Shown: positions 1 to 10,193, counted from the stretch's first letter. The stretch is 64,000 nt of DNA from Siphonodentalium dalli (GCA_032622095.1 CP136067.1:132125990-132189989); one strand, 5' to 3'. Made by a program: numbers and translations. The notes: a model not told the origin generated them from the letters alone.

Positions 1-47
1 TAAGAGAATGCACTGGCACTATATAAGAGAATACACTGGCACAAGAT

Positions 48-926
48 CAGTGTTCGCCCTGCCGTTAGCAAATTTAGCAAATTGCGAAAAAAAATACGAA
101 GTGGCTAAAATAAATATGCTTGTGGCTAAAAATATGGCTACAAACATTTTCTGTGTCGACTGGGGACTCAACAACAATTTATTGTAAACAAAGAGACTTG
201 ACGTTATTAACGAGAGCTGATGAGAAGTGCGAGATTACGGGTGTGTTCGATTAGCTATACTATCCGCCGTTGGTTTCACACCCTGGGGAATTAGTTAATG
301 ATCGTTTAGAGGTGGATTCTTAAGACGCTATCACTATTGAGTAAACATAGGTTTATGAAATGGATTCCTGTGTAACAAAAGAGCTTTATTTTACGGTGTT
401 TTAAACTTATTGCAAAAGAGTGAAGTCATATATATGCTCAATTCAATAGCTTCTAACATTCCCCAGCAATGGATAGTGTTAAATGGGACGAGACTCGCGC
501 CTGTTATGAATCAGTATAGGTTTTAGGGGCAATTAATTTGAAAAGAACAATGCATTCAGGCTTTGTTTAACTAATTCGGAAGTGTGGATACCACTCCAGA
601 CGGTTTTATGACAGCGTCTGATACCATGGCGTCTGTTGTTTTAAGACTCCTTTAAATGTGGACAGTTTGAAGAAGGTCCACATTCCGAATTTTCACAATG
701 AATCGTAAACGTAAATTAGATTTCGGCACGAGTGAAAATGACCAACCGTGTACAGTTAAAAAACTTACTGATTTCTTTGGAAAATCCACAAATGTTGATA
801 TCGTGGATAAACCATCCAAACCCACAACTGTTTGTATGTGGCTAAACTTTTTTAAAAGTGGCTAACAAAATTGCATAAGTGGCTAAAAAAATGGCTACAA
901 AAAATTTCGGGCCAGGGCAAACACTG
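48..926. mobile_element. Non-autonomous hAT transposon with 8-bp target duplication
   Basis: The 879-bp element is bounded by imperfect terminal inverted repeats, CAGTGTTCGCCCTG on the left and the complement of CAGTGTTTGCCCTG on the right. Exact 8-bp direct repeats CACAAGAT flank it (40-47 and 927-934). The 8-bp duplication and CAGTG ends are diagnostic of hAT elements. Subterminal GTGGCTAA/TGGCTACAAA motifs occur near both ends. The inside keeps only a short transposase-like N-terminus (698-865). It sits inside a TTAA-type MITE, so it is younger than that MITE. Confidence 0.85.
698..865 (+). pseudogene. Short hAT-internal reading frame, probable transposase N-terminus remnant
   Basis: A 55-codon frame begins MNRKRKLDFG and continues through KKLTDFFGK before stopping inside the right subterminal repeats. 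Its lysine/arginine-rich start followed by a DFF motif resembles the beginning of many animal hAT transposases. No BED zinc finger or catalytic DDE region follows, because the rest is deleted. Assignment rests on position inside a hAT element more than on sequence identity. Confidence 0.45.
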
Positions 927-1022
927 CACAAGATCTTTAATGCTGCACCAGCGCAGCTCCCATCATGAAGGTTTATGAACATGATTTTTCTGCTGTGATT
1001 GACATTTCTCTGACTTTAACAG

Positions 1023-1126
1023 CGGGAATGAGGCCAACACCTCCAATGAGAGACAACATGTCCCCAGAGAAAAGCTCGTTAGTAGCGCCGGTTCAAGATG
1101 ATCATATGAGGTCTCCATCGCCAGAG
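1023..1126 (+). CDS. Internal exon of proline-rich SH3-ligand protein gene (first exon visible)
   Basis: The acceptor CTCTGACTTTAACAG precedes base 1023 and the donor GAG|GTAAGT follows 1126. The exon enters at phase 1 and leaves at phase 0. It reads GMRPTPPMRDN, then SPEKSSLVAP and ends HMRSPSPE: a disordered, proline/serine-rich stretch with RPTPPMR and RSPSP patches typical of SH3- or kinase-binding linkers. The outgoing phase matches the exon at 5264. Earlier exons, and any folded domain that would identify the protein, lie left of the window. Confidence 0.75.
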
Positions 1127-1792
1127 GTAAGTTTCCTCTGTTTTCCTCTGCAAGATAACCAATGGACAAAATTTTTTAAATGAATTTGTAATTTTCATTC
1201 TTCGATTTTAAGGCACACAATTGCTGTTGCATGCATGCCTGGAATAGAAAAGTTTTGCACCTCACGATCTTGGTTGAGTTGATTCAATAATTAGCTAGTA
1301 AAATTCAGCACAGTAAGGGCTGGGTTAACACCGATCGTCTGAGATGTCACAGCATCAAAGGTTATACAAGGAAGTGTTTTTGAACGTGTCACAGTCAGAG
1401 CATGCTGTTCAATGTTTGTGAGTCGCTGACATTCAAAGAGACAACGTTGTCAAAACAATTAGTGATATTGCGACATAATCAATCATTTTAGTAAGCACGT
1501 GGGAGGTAGATTCATAATACCCAATGCAACAGACAATGTCCGACATGGGAAAGAGGAAATGTACGGGTTACCAATTCACCATAATGATTAATCCAAGTTA
1601 TCCGCGACTTTCTGTGACCTGAATATCAGACTCAATTCCCTCTTGGTAATCTCATGTGTTATCCCCTACAGTGATTATTTCACAATGAAGTTGGCTCCCG
1701 CTCCCCAAATATGATCATGGGGTATGACCATAACAGCGGGGCCAAATCCGTTGCGTATTACCAAACTCCTCATTAAATATTCAGACAAACAC
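1127..1792. other. Intron sequence without recognised features
   Basis: AT-rich intron sequence between the donor at 1127 and the transposon nest starting at 1793. I see no coding frame, palindrome or recognised repeat in it. Confidence 0.5.
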
Positions 1793-1985
1793 TACAGTGA
1801 TGCCCTCAGAGAGAGCTTTCCGATGAATGGCAACAAGCCATATTTCCGACTAAATCCTGAAAAATTACCCATAATTCTGCTGTGGTTTCATTGTCCATTA
1901 TTTAGAGCATTACCAGGGTTTCCGCTACTACGGCAGGCCGGCCGTCCAGCGGCCTCATTCCCCTCCCCAACCTTGACTTAATATT

Positions 1986-2945
1986 AGGGACCGACAAATC
2001 GGCAATTTCAACATCGAATCGAATCTCGAATCGAATCATGATGATGATTCGAAATCGAATCGAATCTCGAATCGAATCTTTTGCCGACACTTTAGAAGAT
2101 TTGCGGTACATGTCGGTGGGAGGTATGAGCAAAATGAGGGTGAAATGTCAGACGATTTTATAACGTCTGTGAGATAACGCGAAGCTTACGAAGTTACGAT
2201 GGAGGTTCATTAAACTACAGTTTTATGACATGGTATGATCAACATTTAGTTTAAGATGAGAATGGCACGTCAGTTCATAGTTGTTTTGTTTACACAGTAA
2301 CTCTGCCACTAGTCTATGCGAGGCATACATGCGCAGAATAGTTTCCGTTTGCAATTGAGTCTGGTGCGAGTCATTGTAATCGGAAACGATTCTGCGCATG
2401 TACGCCTCGCCCTGTCGCATGCATGGCAGCATGCATGCTCGATATCAGAATTGCACATTCTGACTTGGGATTGGCGCATACGATTGTTAACCTCGCTTTT
2501 GGCAGCTGGGGCCGGGCTAGATCGCGACATTTCTGGTATTATGTGGTGGAATAAACATTGTGTGCTCTGCTCTCATTTTGGTCCAACCGTGCTGAAAACG
2601 TGATGTGACCCATCACCGATCACCGACCTATATGTTGTTGTATGAGTAACCCGCCGACTTTCCGCGTCTGCGAGTAACCACCACTGGGACTGGGAAGCCT
2701 ATGTGCAGTGGGTTATTGGGCAACCTATATATACATGTTAGACCACGGAGGTCGCAGATGGTCGCGGAAGGAGATTCAGGTTACGTATTGGGGATTTAAT
2801 GAACATTTTTAAAGATACTGCAGGCGATAAAGGACTGTTATACAACGATTCGAAATATCCCGAATCACACGACCGCTTTCGAATCGAATCGAATGGTAAC
2901 GTAAGAATCGAAATCGAATTGAATCTCGAAGCTTCGTCTGTCCCT
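1986..2945. mobile_element. Nested TIR element with 10-bp target duplication, possibly MULE-like
   Basis: A 960-bp insertion flanked by the direct repeat ACTTAATATT (1976-1985 and 2946-2955). Its ends read AGGGACCGACAAA and the complement of AGGGACAGACGAA. Both subterminal regions are dense in GAATC/GATTC pentamers (about 2012-2080 and 2845-2930), arranged as inverted arrays. A 9-10 bp duplication fits Mutator-like elements, but no transposase is present, so the superfamily is an inference. Confidence 0.6.
2315..2411. repeat. Imperfect hairpin inside the nested element
   Basis: GCGAGGCATACATGCGCAGA near 2318 pairs with TCTGCGCATGTACGCCTCGC near 2391-2410, and the arms continue inward through GTTTCCG/CGGAAAC. 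This makes a stem of roughly 40 bp with a short loop at the centre of the GAATC-rich element. Confidence 0.6.
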
Positions 2946-3982
2946 ACTTAATATTGGCCACAAAATAGCCACAGACCTAGCTCAGCCCCCATTTTACACA
3001 GTACGAGTGACCACCGACACTGAAGATTAACAGATTGCAAGGAATCCTGCACCTGGTGCCTGAATAAGACATGATCAGTAGCGTGGACCATGTGCACAGT
3101 TGTCTGAAGTTGTCTCCACCATCCTGGGTAACGCTTTGTCGGCAAATGTTTAGTAGTAATCATCTTCTTGCATTTTAAATTACCGTAGGTAGATTTCGGT
3201 ATATACATGTAAGTCCCAACTTTCTAAACCCACTATTTCCCCTCGGAATGCGCATTATAAATCGGTAAGTCAGTATGGGGCTTAATTCTGAGCTACAACC
3301 ATGAACACAGGTTAGGTCTGGCAGTCGCTGCCACGAACAGTGCAGACATTTTACCTCAAAGCAAGGTCTGTATCAAAGAAATGTTCAATTTAAAATAAAA
3401 CACTTAAAATATTAATAGTTATTTTCAGTGGCAGTGTATTTATTCCCAATCCAATTAATACAAAAATTATTTATCTATTATACGAATCCAGCATGAAGTC
3501 AACTACCGTCTGAGGAATGGCTTTTGAATTAACACCAATCTGTTTTGATTGGTACCGTGAACAAAACACAAAGAAAGCATGCAGAACTGGGTATAGCATG
3601 TGACATGACCTCTGCCCATGACGTAATTATCACTGGTTACTGCTGCAGCTAGAGCAAACTGTGACAATGTGTCTTTGCCAACCGCGGTTCCCTTTGATGT
3701 CGGTGCCGTTTGATGTCGCTTAAATTGCTACTGTTATAAAAGTTGTTTTATCAACTGTATACATGCTTTTAGTTCATCAACTTGAGATCAAAGAAAGATT
3801 ATCTGTTTTAATTTGGTTTCTTCAAAGCTTCAATGATGTTCCTGCTTGTTGTCTCAAATGCAAGGAAATGGCTACTTTCAGTGATAAACATCCAGATTTT
3901 CTCCTGACAAGGCGCCGGATATGTGCTTCCCAAATACGGCAACATTCCCCCAACCCCTAGCGGAAACCCTGGCATTACTGTA

Positions 3983-4469
3983 TATAAGAAATTACAATTC
4001 CCCTAATCTTCACGCCTGATCAGTTGCACATTTGAGCCTCTATATTGAGAGCATCACTACTCTGATACTCGTGTCAGTCTGCTACCATTGTATATACAGC
4101 TTGTATATTACTTACGAACCATTAAAGGACTTTATATATACACATGTGTTACTTCACAGCATTCAGGAACTAAGAGATTGTTTGTATTTCTGAAGTAAAA
4201 TTGTCCGTGATCAGGTGAATTAAGATGTTGGCGAACAGTTTCTTTTGGACATTTTTTTTTTTAATTTATCAATAACTTTTTTGTGGTCATTTTTCGTAAA
4301 CAAATAGGAAACCCATATAGAATCCCAAAGAACAAATAGAGAGAACTCAACATCAACTCATTTTATAAAACACAAGAATGGCAAAGTTATCAGTCTATGC
4401 AATTAATCTATGTATTGGAATGATGATATATTTTCGATCTGTATACTGAATTTGTAAAAATAGCTTGTT
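3983..4469. other. Intron sequence without recognised features
   Basis: AT-rich intron sequence between the transposon nest and the 30-bp minisatellite. Apart from short T-runs I see no feature. Confidence 0.5.
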
Positions 4470-5040
4470 GATTTAGCTACGATGTTAGTATGTCCCGTGG
4501 ATTTAGCTACAGTGATAGTAGATCCTGTGGATTTAGCTACGATGTTGGTAGGTCCCTTGGATTTAGCTACAATGTTTGAAGGTCCCTTGGATTTAGCTAC
4601 GATGTTGGTAGGTCCCTTGGATTTAGTTCCCATGGATTTAGCTACGATGTTGGTAGGTCCCTTGGATTTAGCTACAATGTTTGTAGTTCCCATGGATTTA
4701 GCTACGATGTTGGTAGGTCCCTTGGATTTAGCTAAAATGTTTGTAGTTCCCATGGATTTAGCTACGATGTTGGTAGGTCCCTTGGATTTAGCTACAATGT
4801 TTGTAGTTCCCGTGGATTTAGCTGCAGTGATAGTAGATCCTGTGGATTTAGCTACGATGTTGGTAGGTCCCTTGGATTTAGCTACAATGTTTGAAGACCT
4901 GTCCCTTGGATTTAGCTACAATGTTTGAAGGTCCCTTGGATTTAGCTACGATGTTGGTAGGTCCCATGGATTTAGCTACGATGTTGGTAGGTCCCTTGGA
5001 TTTAGCTACAATGTTTGTAGTTCCCATGGATTTAGCTATG
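4470..5040 (+). repeat. Intronic 30-bp minisatellite (about 19 units)
   Basis: The unit is GATTTAGCTACGATGTTGGT followed by AGGTCCCTTG, with variants ending in AGTTCCCATG or AGATCCTGTG. Alternation of the GGTCCC and GTTCCC types gives a 60-bp higher-order pattern in the centre. Because 30 is a multiple of three and the unit lacks stops, long frames stay open on both strands (DLATMLVGPL repeats on plus, IVAKSKGPTN on minus). There is no start context or splice context, so I read these frames as by-products of the repeat. Confidence 0.9.
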
Positions 5041-5263
5041 GTCCTGCTGAGTTAACTATATTATACTGTTGTGACCTGCTGATGATGTTGTTAGGTCTGC
5101 TCATTTAGCTATATGGTGCTGTTGGGGCCTGCCAATTCAGCCTTGATGTTGGTGGGTCCTGTTGAATGTTGTTTGTTCGGATCATTTGAAATTTGAACAC
5201 ACCAGCAGAGTGTTTTATACACTATGACCTTGAAAGTTGACATTGTGGTGTTATTTTTTTTAG

Positions 5264-5348
5264 GTCCCAAAGAAGCTTCCACCACAGAGGCCTTCGGCGC
5301 CACCTACCAAACCATCGCGGCCACCAAACGCACCAGTCAGGGGTACTG
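5264..5348 (+). CDS. Exon of proline-rich SH3-ligand protein gene
   Basis: A T-rich acceptor (TTATTTTTTTTAG) precedes 5264 and the donor ACTG|GTAAGT follows. Entering at phase 0 and leaving at phase 1, it encodes VPKKLPPQRPSAPP then TKPSRPPNAPVRGTG. It contains overlapping PxxPxR-type SH3 ligands (LPPQRP, APPTKPSRPP). Both boundary phases agree with the neighbouring exons. Confidence 0.8.
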
Positions 5349-5544
5349 GTAAGTTTTTATTATGGATGAGCGAACATTAGCGGATGTTGGATTGAAAATT
5401 GTGAATTTTTTTTTTACAAAGCAGTAGCTCAATTTCCAAATAAATATAGCCTGGAGACTTGTTTTTATGTTCTGATGTTATTGTTGCCAAAATAGTAGAT
5501 CACGCCATGAATCTCTACTCTCGCTATGTCCGTAGAGATCATAT

Positions 5545-5640
5545 TCCACCATCTGGATCATTTTGATGTTGTGACAGGGAAGTGTATAATATTGCAAAAA
5601 CAGTGCAGGTAATATATTTCTTAGTTGTCACCTGTTCCTT
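5545..5640 (+). repeat. Short dispersed repeat, copy 1 of 3
   Basis: The stretch TTTTGATGTT...GCAGGTAATATATTTCTTAG...CCTGTTCCTTAA recurs in diverged form at about 44388-44475 and 47610-47702. It abuts the TTAA insertion site of the MITE starting at 5643. I do not recognise the family. Confidence 0.5.
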
Positions 5641-5642
5641 AA

Positions 5643-6046
5643 CCCTTTACCCAACAGAATGGACCTGTGCCAATGCATTCTCTTATATATGCGAGTCGAC
5701 CATAGGTCGCCTCGCATATATAAGAGAATGCATTGGCTTAACATATTAAAAATGATAAAATTGTAAGAAAAAATTATAAAATTGTTGTAAGAAAAAATGG
5801 TAAAAATTGTTAAAAACAGATTTTTTAGGCCAATGCCTTCTCTTATATATGCGAGGCGACCTATGGTCGACTCGCATATATAAGAGAATGCATTGGCACA
5901 GGGCATAACTGTAACCATCACAATGTGGTCAATGAACCGGTTCCAATGATATCCATATTTGTATGGTGTTATTGAGACAGACCGAAGATATTTTAGGCTG
6001 TTGAAGCTTTATTTGGCCGGTTTTGGCCGGTTTGTTGGGTAAAGGG
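5643..6046. mobile_element. piggyBac-like MITE, family A, TTAA-flanked
   Basis: TTAA duplications lie at 5639-5642 and 6047-6050. Terminal inverted repeats are CCCTTTACCCAACA and TGTTGGGTAAAGGG. Inside are two long palindromes, each of the form CCAATGCATTCTCTTATATA, GCGAGTCGACC, then the inverse, separated by an A/T-rich spacer of GTAAGAAAAAATTATAAAAT type. The TTAA target and CCC start match piggyBac elements. No transposase is present. The same family occurs at 19522-19902 in inverted order. Confidence 0.85.
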
Positions 6047-6565
6047 TTAAGTCACTCTATGTGAAGGTCTCAACTTGAAATTGCACAATTTAATTGACTT
6101 TGTAAGTGAGTTTGCCTAGCATTGCTTTCAAATATGGAATTTCTCCCGGTAATTAATTCAATGTATATGGCGACAGGAGCAAGTGTTAACAAAGAAATGT
6201 ATACCCTTGCTTGTTTGTTCAATGTTATAAAGTTTCCTCTCAGAACGGGTCAGAACATCAAAAAGTTCCTAGGTTTTGTACTGGTGGAATACGCAACATT
6301 TAAAAAAAAACTTGGCATAGATATTTAGAACCATGGAAACCTTTGCACACATGATTATGAGGTCCGTCCAACTTTTTTGAGTTATCCCCCTTTTTCGACT
6401 TAAACATTTTTGCAACATGCAGATGACTGGCTGCCATGGCATATCCTCAGTCTCATTGGGACAGCCCACCTCTAGTTTGGAGAGGTATGTTGGAAATTCA
6501 AAGTTGGGTATCCTCTTTAAATGAAGACCTTCATCCCTAGCTACTTATTGTAATCTTGCTTACAG

Positions 6566-6684
6566 ATGCTGGAGTGGCTTCAACCAAGGGGAATATTCCA
6601 CCATCCAGAGCTCCACCGCCTGCAAAACAACCACTCAGACCACAGACAATTAATAAATACAAGACTCGTACACAGAGCTCGAGG
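6566..6684 (+). CDS. Exon of proline-rich SH3-ligand protein gene
   Basis: Acceptor TCTTGCTTACAG precedes 6566 and donor GAGG|GTAGGT follows 6684. Phase 1 in, phase 0 out. The encoded piece is DAGVASTKGNIPPSRAPPP then AKQPLRPQTINKYKTRTQSSR: a proline-rich segment followed by a basic patch (NKYKTRTQSSR). The 119-bp length and both phases fit the adjacent exons. Confidence 0.8.
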
Positions 6685-7411
6685 GTAGGTTTGTCACTAT
6701 TAATTAGATGGGAGACAATTGCTGTCTCTTCAGGAAGTCTTTTCATATAAAGTCCATATATGGGTATAATATATATTTATTGGCATATTTTATCACAAGA
6801 AAGCTATAACAGCGTACTATAACTAGGTATTGTATGTCACTTTAAAGACAGACAATCCACTTTTGAACTTGGCAGTCTAACTTCCAATAATATAAATTAC
6901 CTATAATGACCATACTTAAAGACATGTTATGGACTTTTTCAGGTGTGAGAAACTGATAAGTTGGTACTCAGGCGCTATGCCAACTGTGGGAATGTAGTAT
7001 TCTACTAGCATTACCGTAAATCTCAAAGAAATCGACTATACCACTCCATAGATATCATCATCTGAACTGTGCTTAATTGTAAATATTTACATCTCAATTC
7101 GGGATGCGACAACCGGCGATAAACTAACACAAATTATTTCGCCATCGAGAGTCATTGCATTTAATTAATATATAAGAATGACGGTGTGTGTACTGTAACT
7201 TTGTATTACTATTCATAAAATAAACATCTTTGAGCAAGAATATTCTCCATTTCTGTTTGGTCACCTAACCGGAGTGTTTCACATCACTTTAATTCCATAT
7301 ATGACAGTTATCAAATTAGGTCATTTTATTTTCAAACTAGTTTTCTAATTATCAGTGTCCCTGACATTGAAATCAAACAAAATTCTCGCTTCAAGATGGC
7401 TCAATTGTTAA
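6685..7411. other. Intron sequence with part of a dispersed repeat
   Basis: Mostly unremarkable AT-rich intron. Around 7215-7300 the stretch TTTGAGCAAGAATATTCTC...GTTTCACATCACTTTAA resembles 32810-32873, which lies just before a Helitron-like end. This copy lacks that end. Confidence 0.4.
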
Positions 7412-7637
7412 CCCTTTCATGACCCCTATACAGTGCATTCTCTTATATATGCGAGTCCCCCATAGGGAGCCTCGCATATAAAAGAGAATGCACTGGCTTA
7501 CAAGGTCAAGGTAAATATTGTTAGGCCAATGTATTCTCTTACATATGCAGGCTCCTTATGGGAGACTCGCATATTTTAGAGAATGCATTGGCACAGGGTG
7601 TTTGCAAAATTTCAGAAAGCTCCGGTCATGGCATGGA
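7412..7637. mobile_element. piggyBac-like MITE, family B, partly deleted
   Basis: TTAA at 7408-7411 is followed by CCCTTTCATGACC and a palindrome (AGTGCATTCTCTTATATATG ... AAGAGAATGCACTGG). A spacer with CAAGGTCAAGGTAAATATTG, a second palindrome and the reverse-oriented terminal block (GGTGTTTGCAAAATTTCAG, AGCTCCGGTCATGG) follow. The left flank is shortened relative to the copy at 13272, and the right TTAA has decayed. Confidence 0.7.
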
Positions 7638-7974
7638 TAAATAAATAACAAAACAGGTTATGAAAAGTTTTCCTGGGGCTTCGTATTTAATTTATTTACT
7701 GGTAAATTCAATCATTCTTCGAATTTCCTGATGTTTAAAATCTTGTTACATGGAACGAAACAACTCTATTAAAGTCTTGTGTAATGATTCAGATATTCTG
7801 TAAAGCGTTTGCGAACTGCATAAATCTCATAATATTTTACCTACACCCATGCCTGTTGTTATTCATTTGCATGTACTCAGCCAATCAAGATCGCAAAATC
7901 AGATCTACTTATTAGGAATCTAATGAGTGAATTAAAATATTGATTTAAGTTAACTGATATATTCTCATATTCAG

Positions 7975-8104
7975 GTATCAAGCATTGGTTTACCAACTAA
8001 CGTTGTACATGGCCATGCTGGGAACGTTGAGGAGGCACATACGCTGATTCAGAAACTGATGTCTGTAGATGATGGTGGTCTGTCTGTGCCATTGGCTCCA
8101 TCAG
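7975..8104 (+). CDS. Exon of proline-rich SH3-ligand protein gene, with a CRIB-like sequence
   Basis: Acceptor CTCATATTCAG precedes 7975; donor TCAG|GTAAGG follows 8104. Phase 0 in, phase 1 out. It encodes VSSIGLPTNVVHGHAG, then NVEEAHTLIQKLMSVDDGG and LSVPLAPSG. Unlike its neighbours this segment is not proline-rich and looks like a short folded or helical motif. IGLPTNVVHGHAG loosely resembles the CRIB consensus (ISxPxxFxHxxHVG) but is one residue shorter and lacks the phenylalanine, so this is a weak resemblance only. Confidence 0.8.
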
Positions 8105-8123
8105 GTAAGGTCATGAATATAGA

Positions 8124-8267
8124 ATATGTAGCTAGTGTCGTTGCTTAAATTATTTATGTCCATGAGGGGGATTTGAGCATCTATTTGGCGAGGCTCTGCC
8201 GAGTCCAATAGATGCCAAATCCCCCGAGCAGACATAAACAGTTTTGGCGACAACATTAGCTACATAT
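8124..8267. repeat. Foldback hairpin 20 bp downstream of an exon donor
   Basis: Arms ATGTAGCTAGTGTCGTTGC ... GGGGGATTTGAGCATCTATT and AATAGATGCCAAATCCCCC ... GGCGACAACATTAGCTACAT pair over roughly 65 bp with small mismatches and a short GAGGCTCTGC centre. It is a compact foldback element or MITE. In the pre-mRNA it would form a stable stem just after the 5' splice site at 8105. Confidence 0.75.
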
Positions 8268-10193
8268 TTTATTTATCCAGTGCTCAATACTTGAATTTTT
8301 GGGAGGTAAATCTGTCATTTTCCTCATTTTTACATTCATTACGTCGATGACACCATACATTTATTAGGTCAAGCAAACTTATTAGCATTCATGACGTCGA
8401 AAAACCGGAGTGCAGCTTAGAGCGAAATAGTTTGTTGGTTTTTTTTAATAGTTATTCTAAGCTGGTCTTTAGCTAATGGTTTATAGATGTTTTAGAGCAA
8501 AAACACATATCCGTTAACAAATTTTGTATCAATTGTGGTGAATTATTAACGATAAAAACATCCCAAAATCACAATGACGTCATTTAGGTCGGTTGACGTC
8601 CCTATTTACCTGCGCAATTTGATTATGCAATTATGTCTTTAAAGTAGTACTAACCTAATAAAGCTACATTGACCTAATAAAGCTACATTGACATAAAATA
8701 AATTTATTTGGCAGGCTTTATGTAGGCAATAGAGGTAGTGAGTAGTGGATAAAGCAAGTTATTAGACTAGTGAGCTATCCCAACAACTCGTCACACAATA
8801 TAGGTAGTGAGCGGTGGATAAAAAAGATTGTGTTCTCAGGCAATTTTGCTCAAATATTTTGATATATTATATGTCAGATTTATGGAGGAGGCACAGACTC
8901 AGTATGAGTGTTCATTGCTTTATATGTGCTTGCTTCACTGAGCGTGAACACATTCTCATTATGTGCGCAACAGTATGGCAATCAGACAGATTCGTACGTT
9001 GGTGTCACCCTACTCCGTTTCACTCCATGACGTCACAAAAAACGACGTAAAACCTCGTGGCGTTCTGACATTTTTACTGTGCCACGTTTTTGCTATGTTT
9101 ATTTTATGTGTTGTTTTCGATTATTTGTTTGTCGCCAATATCGCCATTTGTCGGGATTCCCTGTTTCTATATTTAAAACTGGCATGCTCGTAGTGAGCCT
9201 CGATTTTGATTTTTTCTCCCAGGTCAAAATACGTCAGAGTTATGACAAAAATAGATCGACCTACATTTTCTCCATCAGAACTCTACATGAAAGAGTCTAT
9301 AGACTCCTTCGGGACCTACATAGACTCCTTCATTTGGGTATTTTTACTTATAATTGGGAAGTTTTATCATTTTTGGTTTGTGCTAAGACCTCTTTTTATC
9401 GTGCGGGAAAAGAGAGACATTTAAAACACGATTTCGTAATTCGACGCAATAGGCTGAATAGCCTAACCTTCAGCAGAGTTCCGGGTCAAATACGACGAAT
9501 GACGTAACACAAAACAAAACGCATTTGTTGACACAAACACCGTTTGAAGAGTTTATTATTACATAAAATGATCGTTATTGATTAATTATTGATATTTATT
9601 GTTGCATATTGGCTGCTATCAATATTTACACAAATATTATTAATTATTTCTTATAATTGCTCCTTTGGTCAACTTTGACTATCGGAAAATGAAAATGAAA
9701 ATATGCCGCTGAAAAAAATGTAATCGATATTAAAGTCTCATCCTTTAGGCAACATGGAATTGGTTTTAATTACTTAAATGATTAATATAGTAATTTGCCT
9801 TTTATCTGTGATGAAATGAGAAATGGTAATTGTCTTTTTTTGCTAACATTAAATTAAATTAAATAAATTAAGTAAAATACAGTGAATTTATTGTTGATTA
9901 CATTTTTGCGCACGTTGGCATCTCTTTGAGTGCATTCTAGTTTCTTATTGAAATGGGTTTGTATCGTTCAGAATGGCACACTGAGATGTCCATCAACTCA
10001 GATCAAGCTTGAAAACAGATCCGATTTGTGCCCATGTCAGGGTTCGAAGACACGCCAACATCATCTAGCCCAGACTGCAATGACCGTATCCATGACCTAA
10101 CTACCTTGGCTACAGGGACAACCTTATAAAGGAGCATTTCACCGAGAGTTGATAAGCGTATCAGTAGACATTCCTACAAATTAATGGATGGGA
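8268..10193. other. Intron sequence, no gene recognised
   Basis: A 20-bp tandem duplication (CCTAATAAAGCTACATTGAC) lies near 8655-8695 and two GTAGTGAG-GTGGATAAA echoes near 8735 and 8805. Sequence around 8890-8950 and 9965-10090 resembles two adjacent parts of 38770-38940, suggesting an old dispersed repeat split here by about 1 kb of other sequence. The longest frame (9079-9507) has no splice or family support. Confidence 0.4.

Larger units (their letters stand above)
1..970 (+). mobile_element. Remnant of TTAA-type palindromic MITE (family B), split by a hAT insertion
   Basis: The first 47 bases are the end of a palindrome unit (AGAGAATGCACTGGCAC) that recurs in full near 7.4, 13.3 and 17.6 kb. 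After the inserted hAT element, bases 927-970 resume with CACAAGAT-CTTTAATGCTGC and GCGCAGCTCCCATCATGAA, the right terminus seen intact at 18140-18176. The terminal CATGAAAGGG-TTAA is degraded here. The element ends about 50 bp before the splice acceptor of the first visible exon. The left end lies outside the window. Confidence 0.75.
1914..3971. mobile_element. hAT-like element, 2.06 kb, non-coding
   Basis: Ends are CAGGGTTTCCGCTA and its complement TAGCGGAAACCCTG, a perfect 14-bp terminal inverted repeat. The flanks share GCATTAC (1907-1913 and 3972-3978), a 7-bp duplication, one short of the usual hAT length. A CAGGG start is common in hAT elements. No transposase frame is visible. Bases 1986-2945 are a further nested insertion. 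Superfamily assignment is moderate. Confidence 0.65.
1793..3982. mobile_element. TA-flanked foldback MITE (one arm) interrupted by a hAT-like element
   Basis: The host element belongs to the foldback family seen complete at 14595, 20064 and 21000. It starts TACAG, has lost most of its left arm, and keeps the loop (GAGAGCTTTCCGATGAATGG) and right arm (CTAAATCCTGAAAA, CATAATTCTGCTGTGG). The right arm runs to GAGCATTAC at 1913 and resumes GCATTACTGTA at 3972-3982. The 2.06 kb between is a separate insertion that itself contains a third element. Confidence 0.7.

Noticed and set aside
2316-2603. 95-codon frame near 2.3 kb
   Set aside because: Lies within a hairpin-bearing nested transposon and has open counterparts on the other strand.
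4482-4928. 148-codon frame of DLATMLVGPL repeats
   Set aside because: It follows exactly from a stop-free 30-bp minisatellite and an equally long frame exists on the opposite strand.
9079-9507. 142-codon plus-strand frame
   Set aside because: Composition is intron-like, a second overlapping frame is also open, and no splice sites or family motifs are present.
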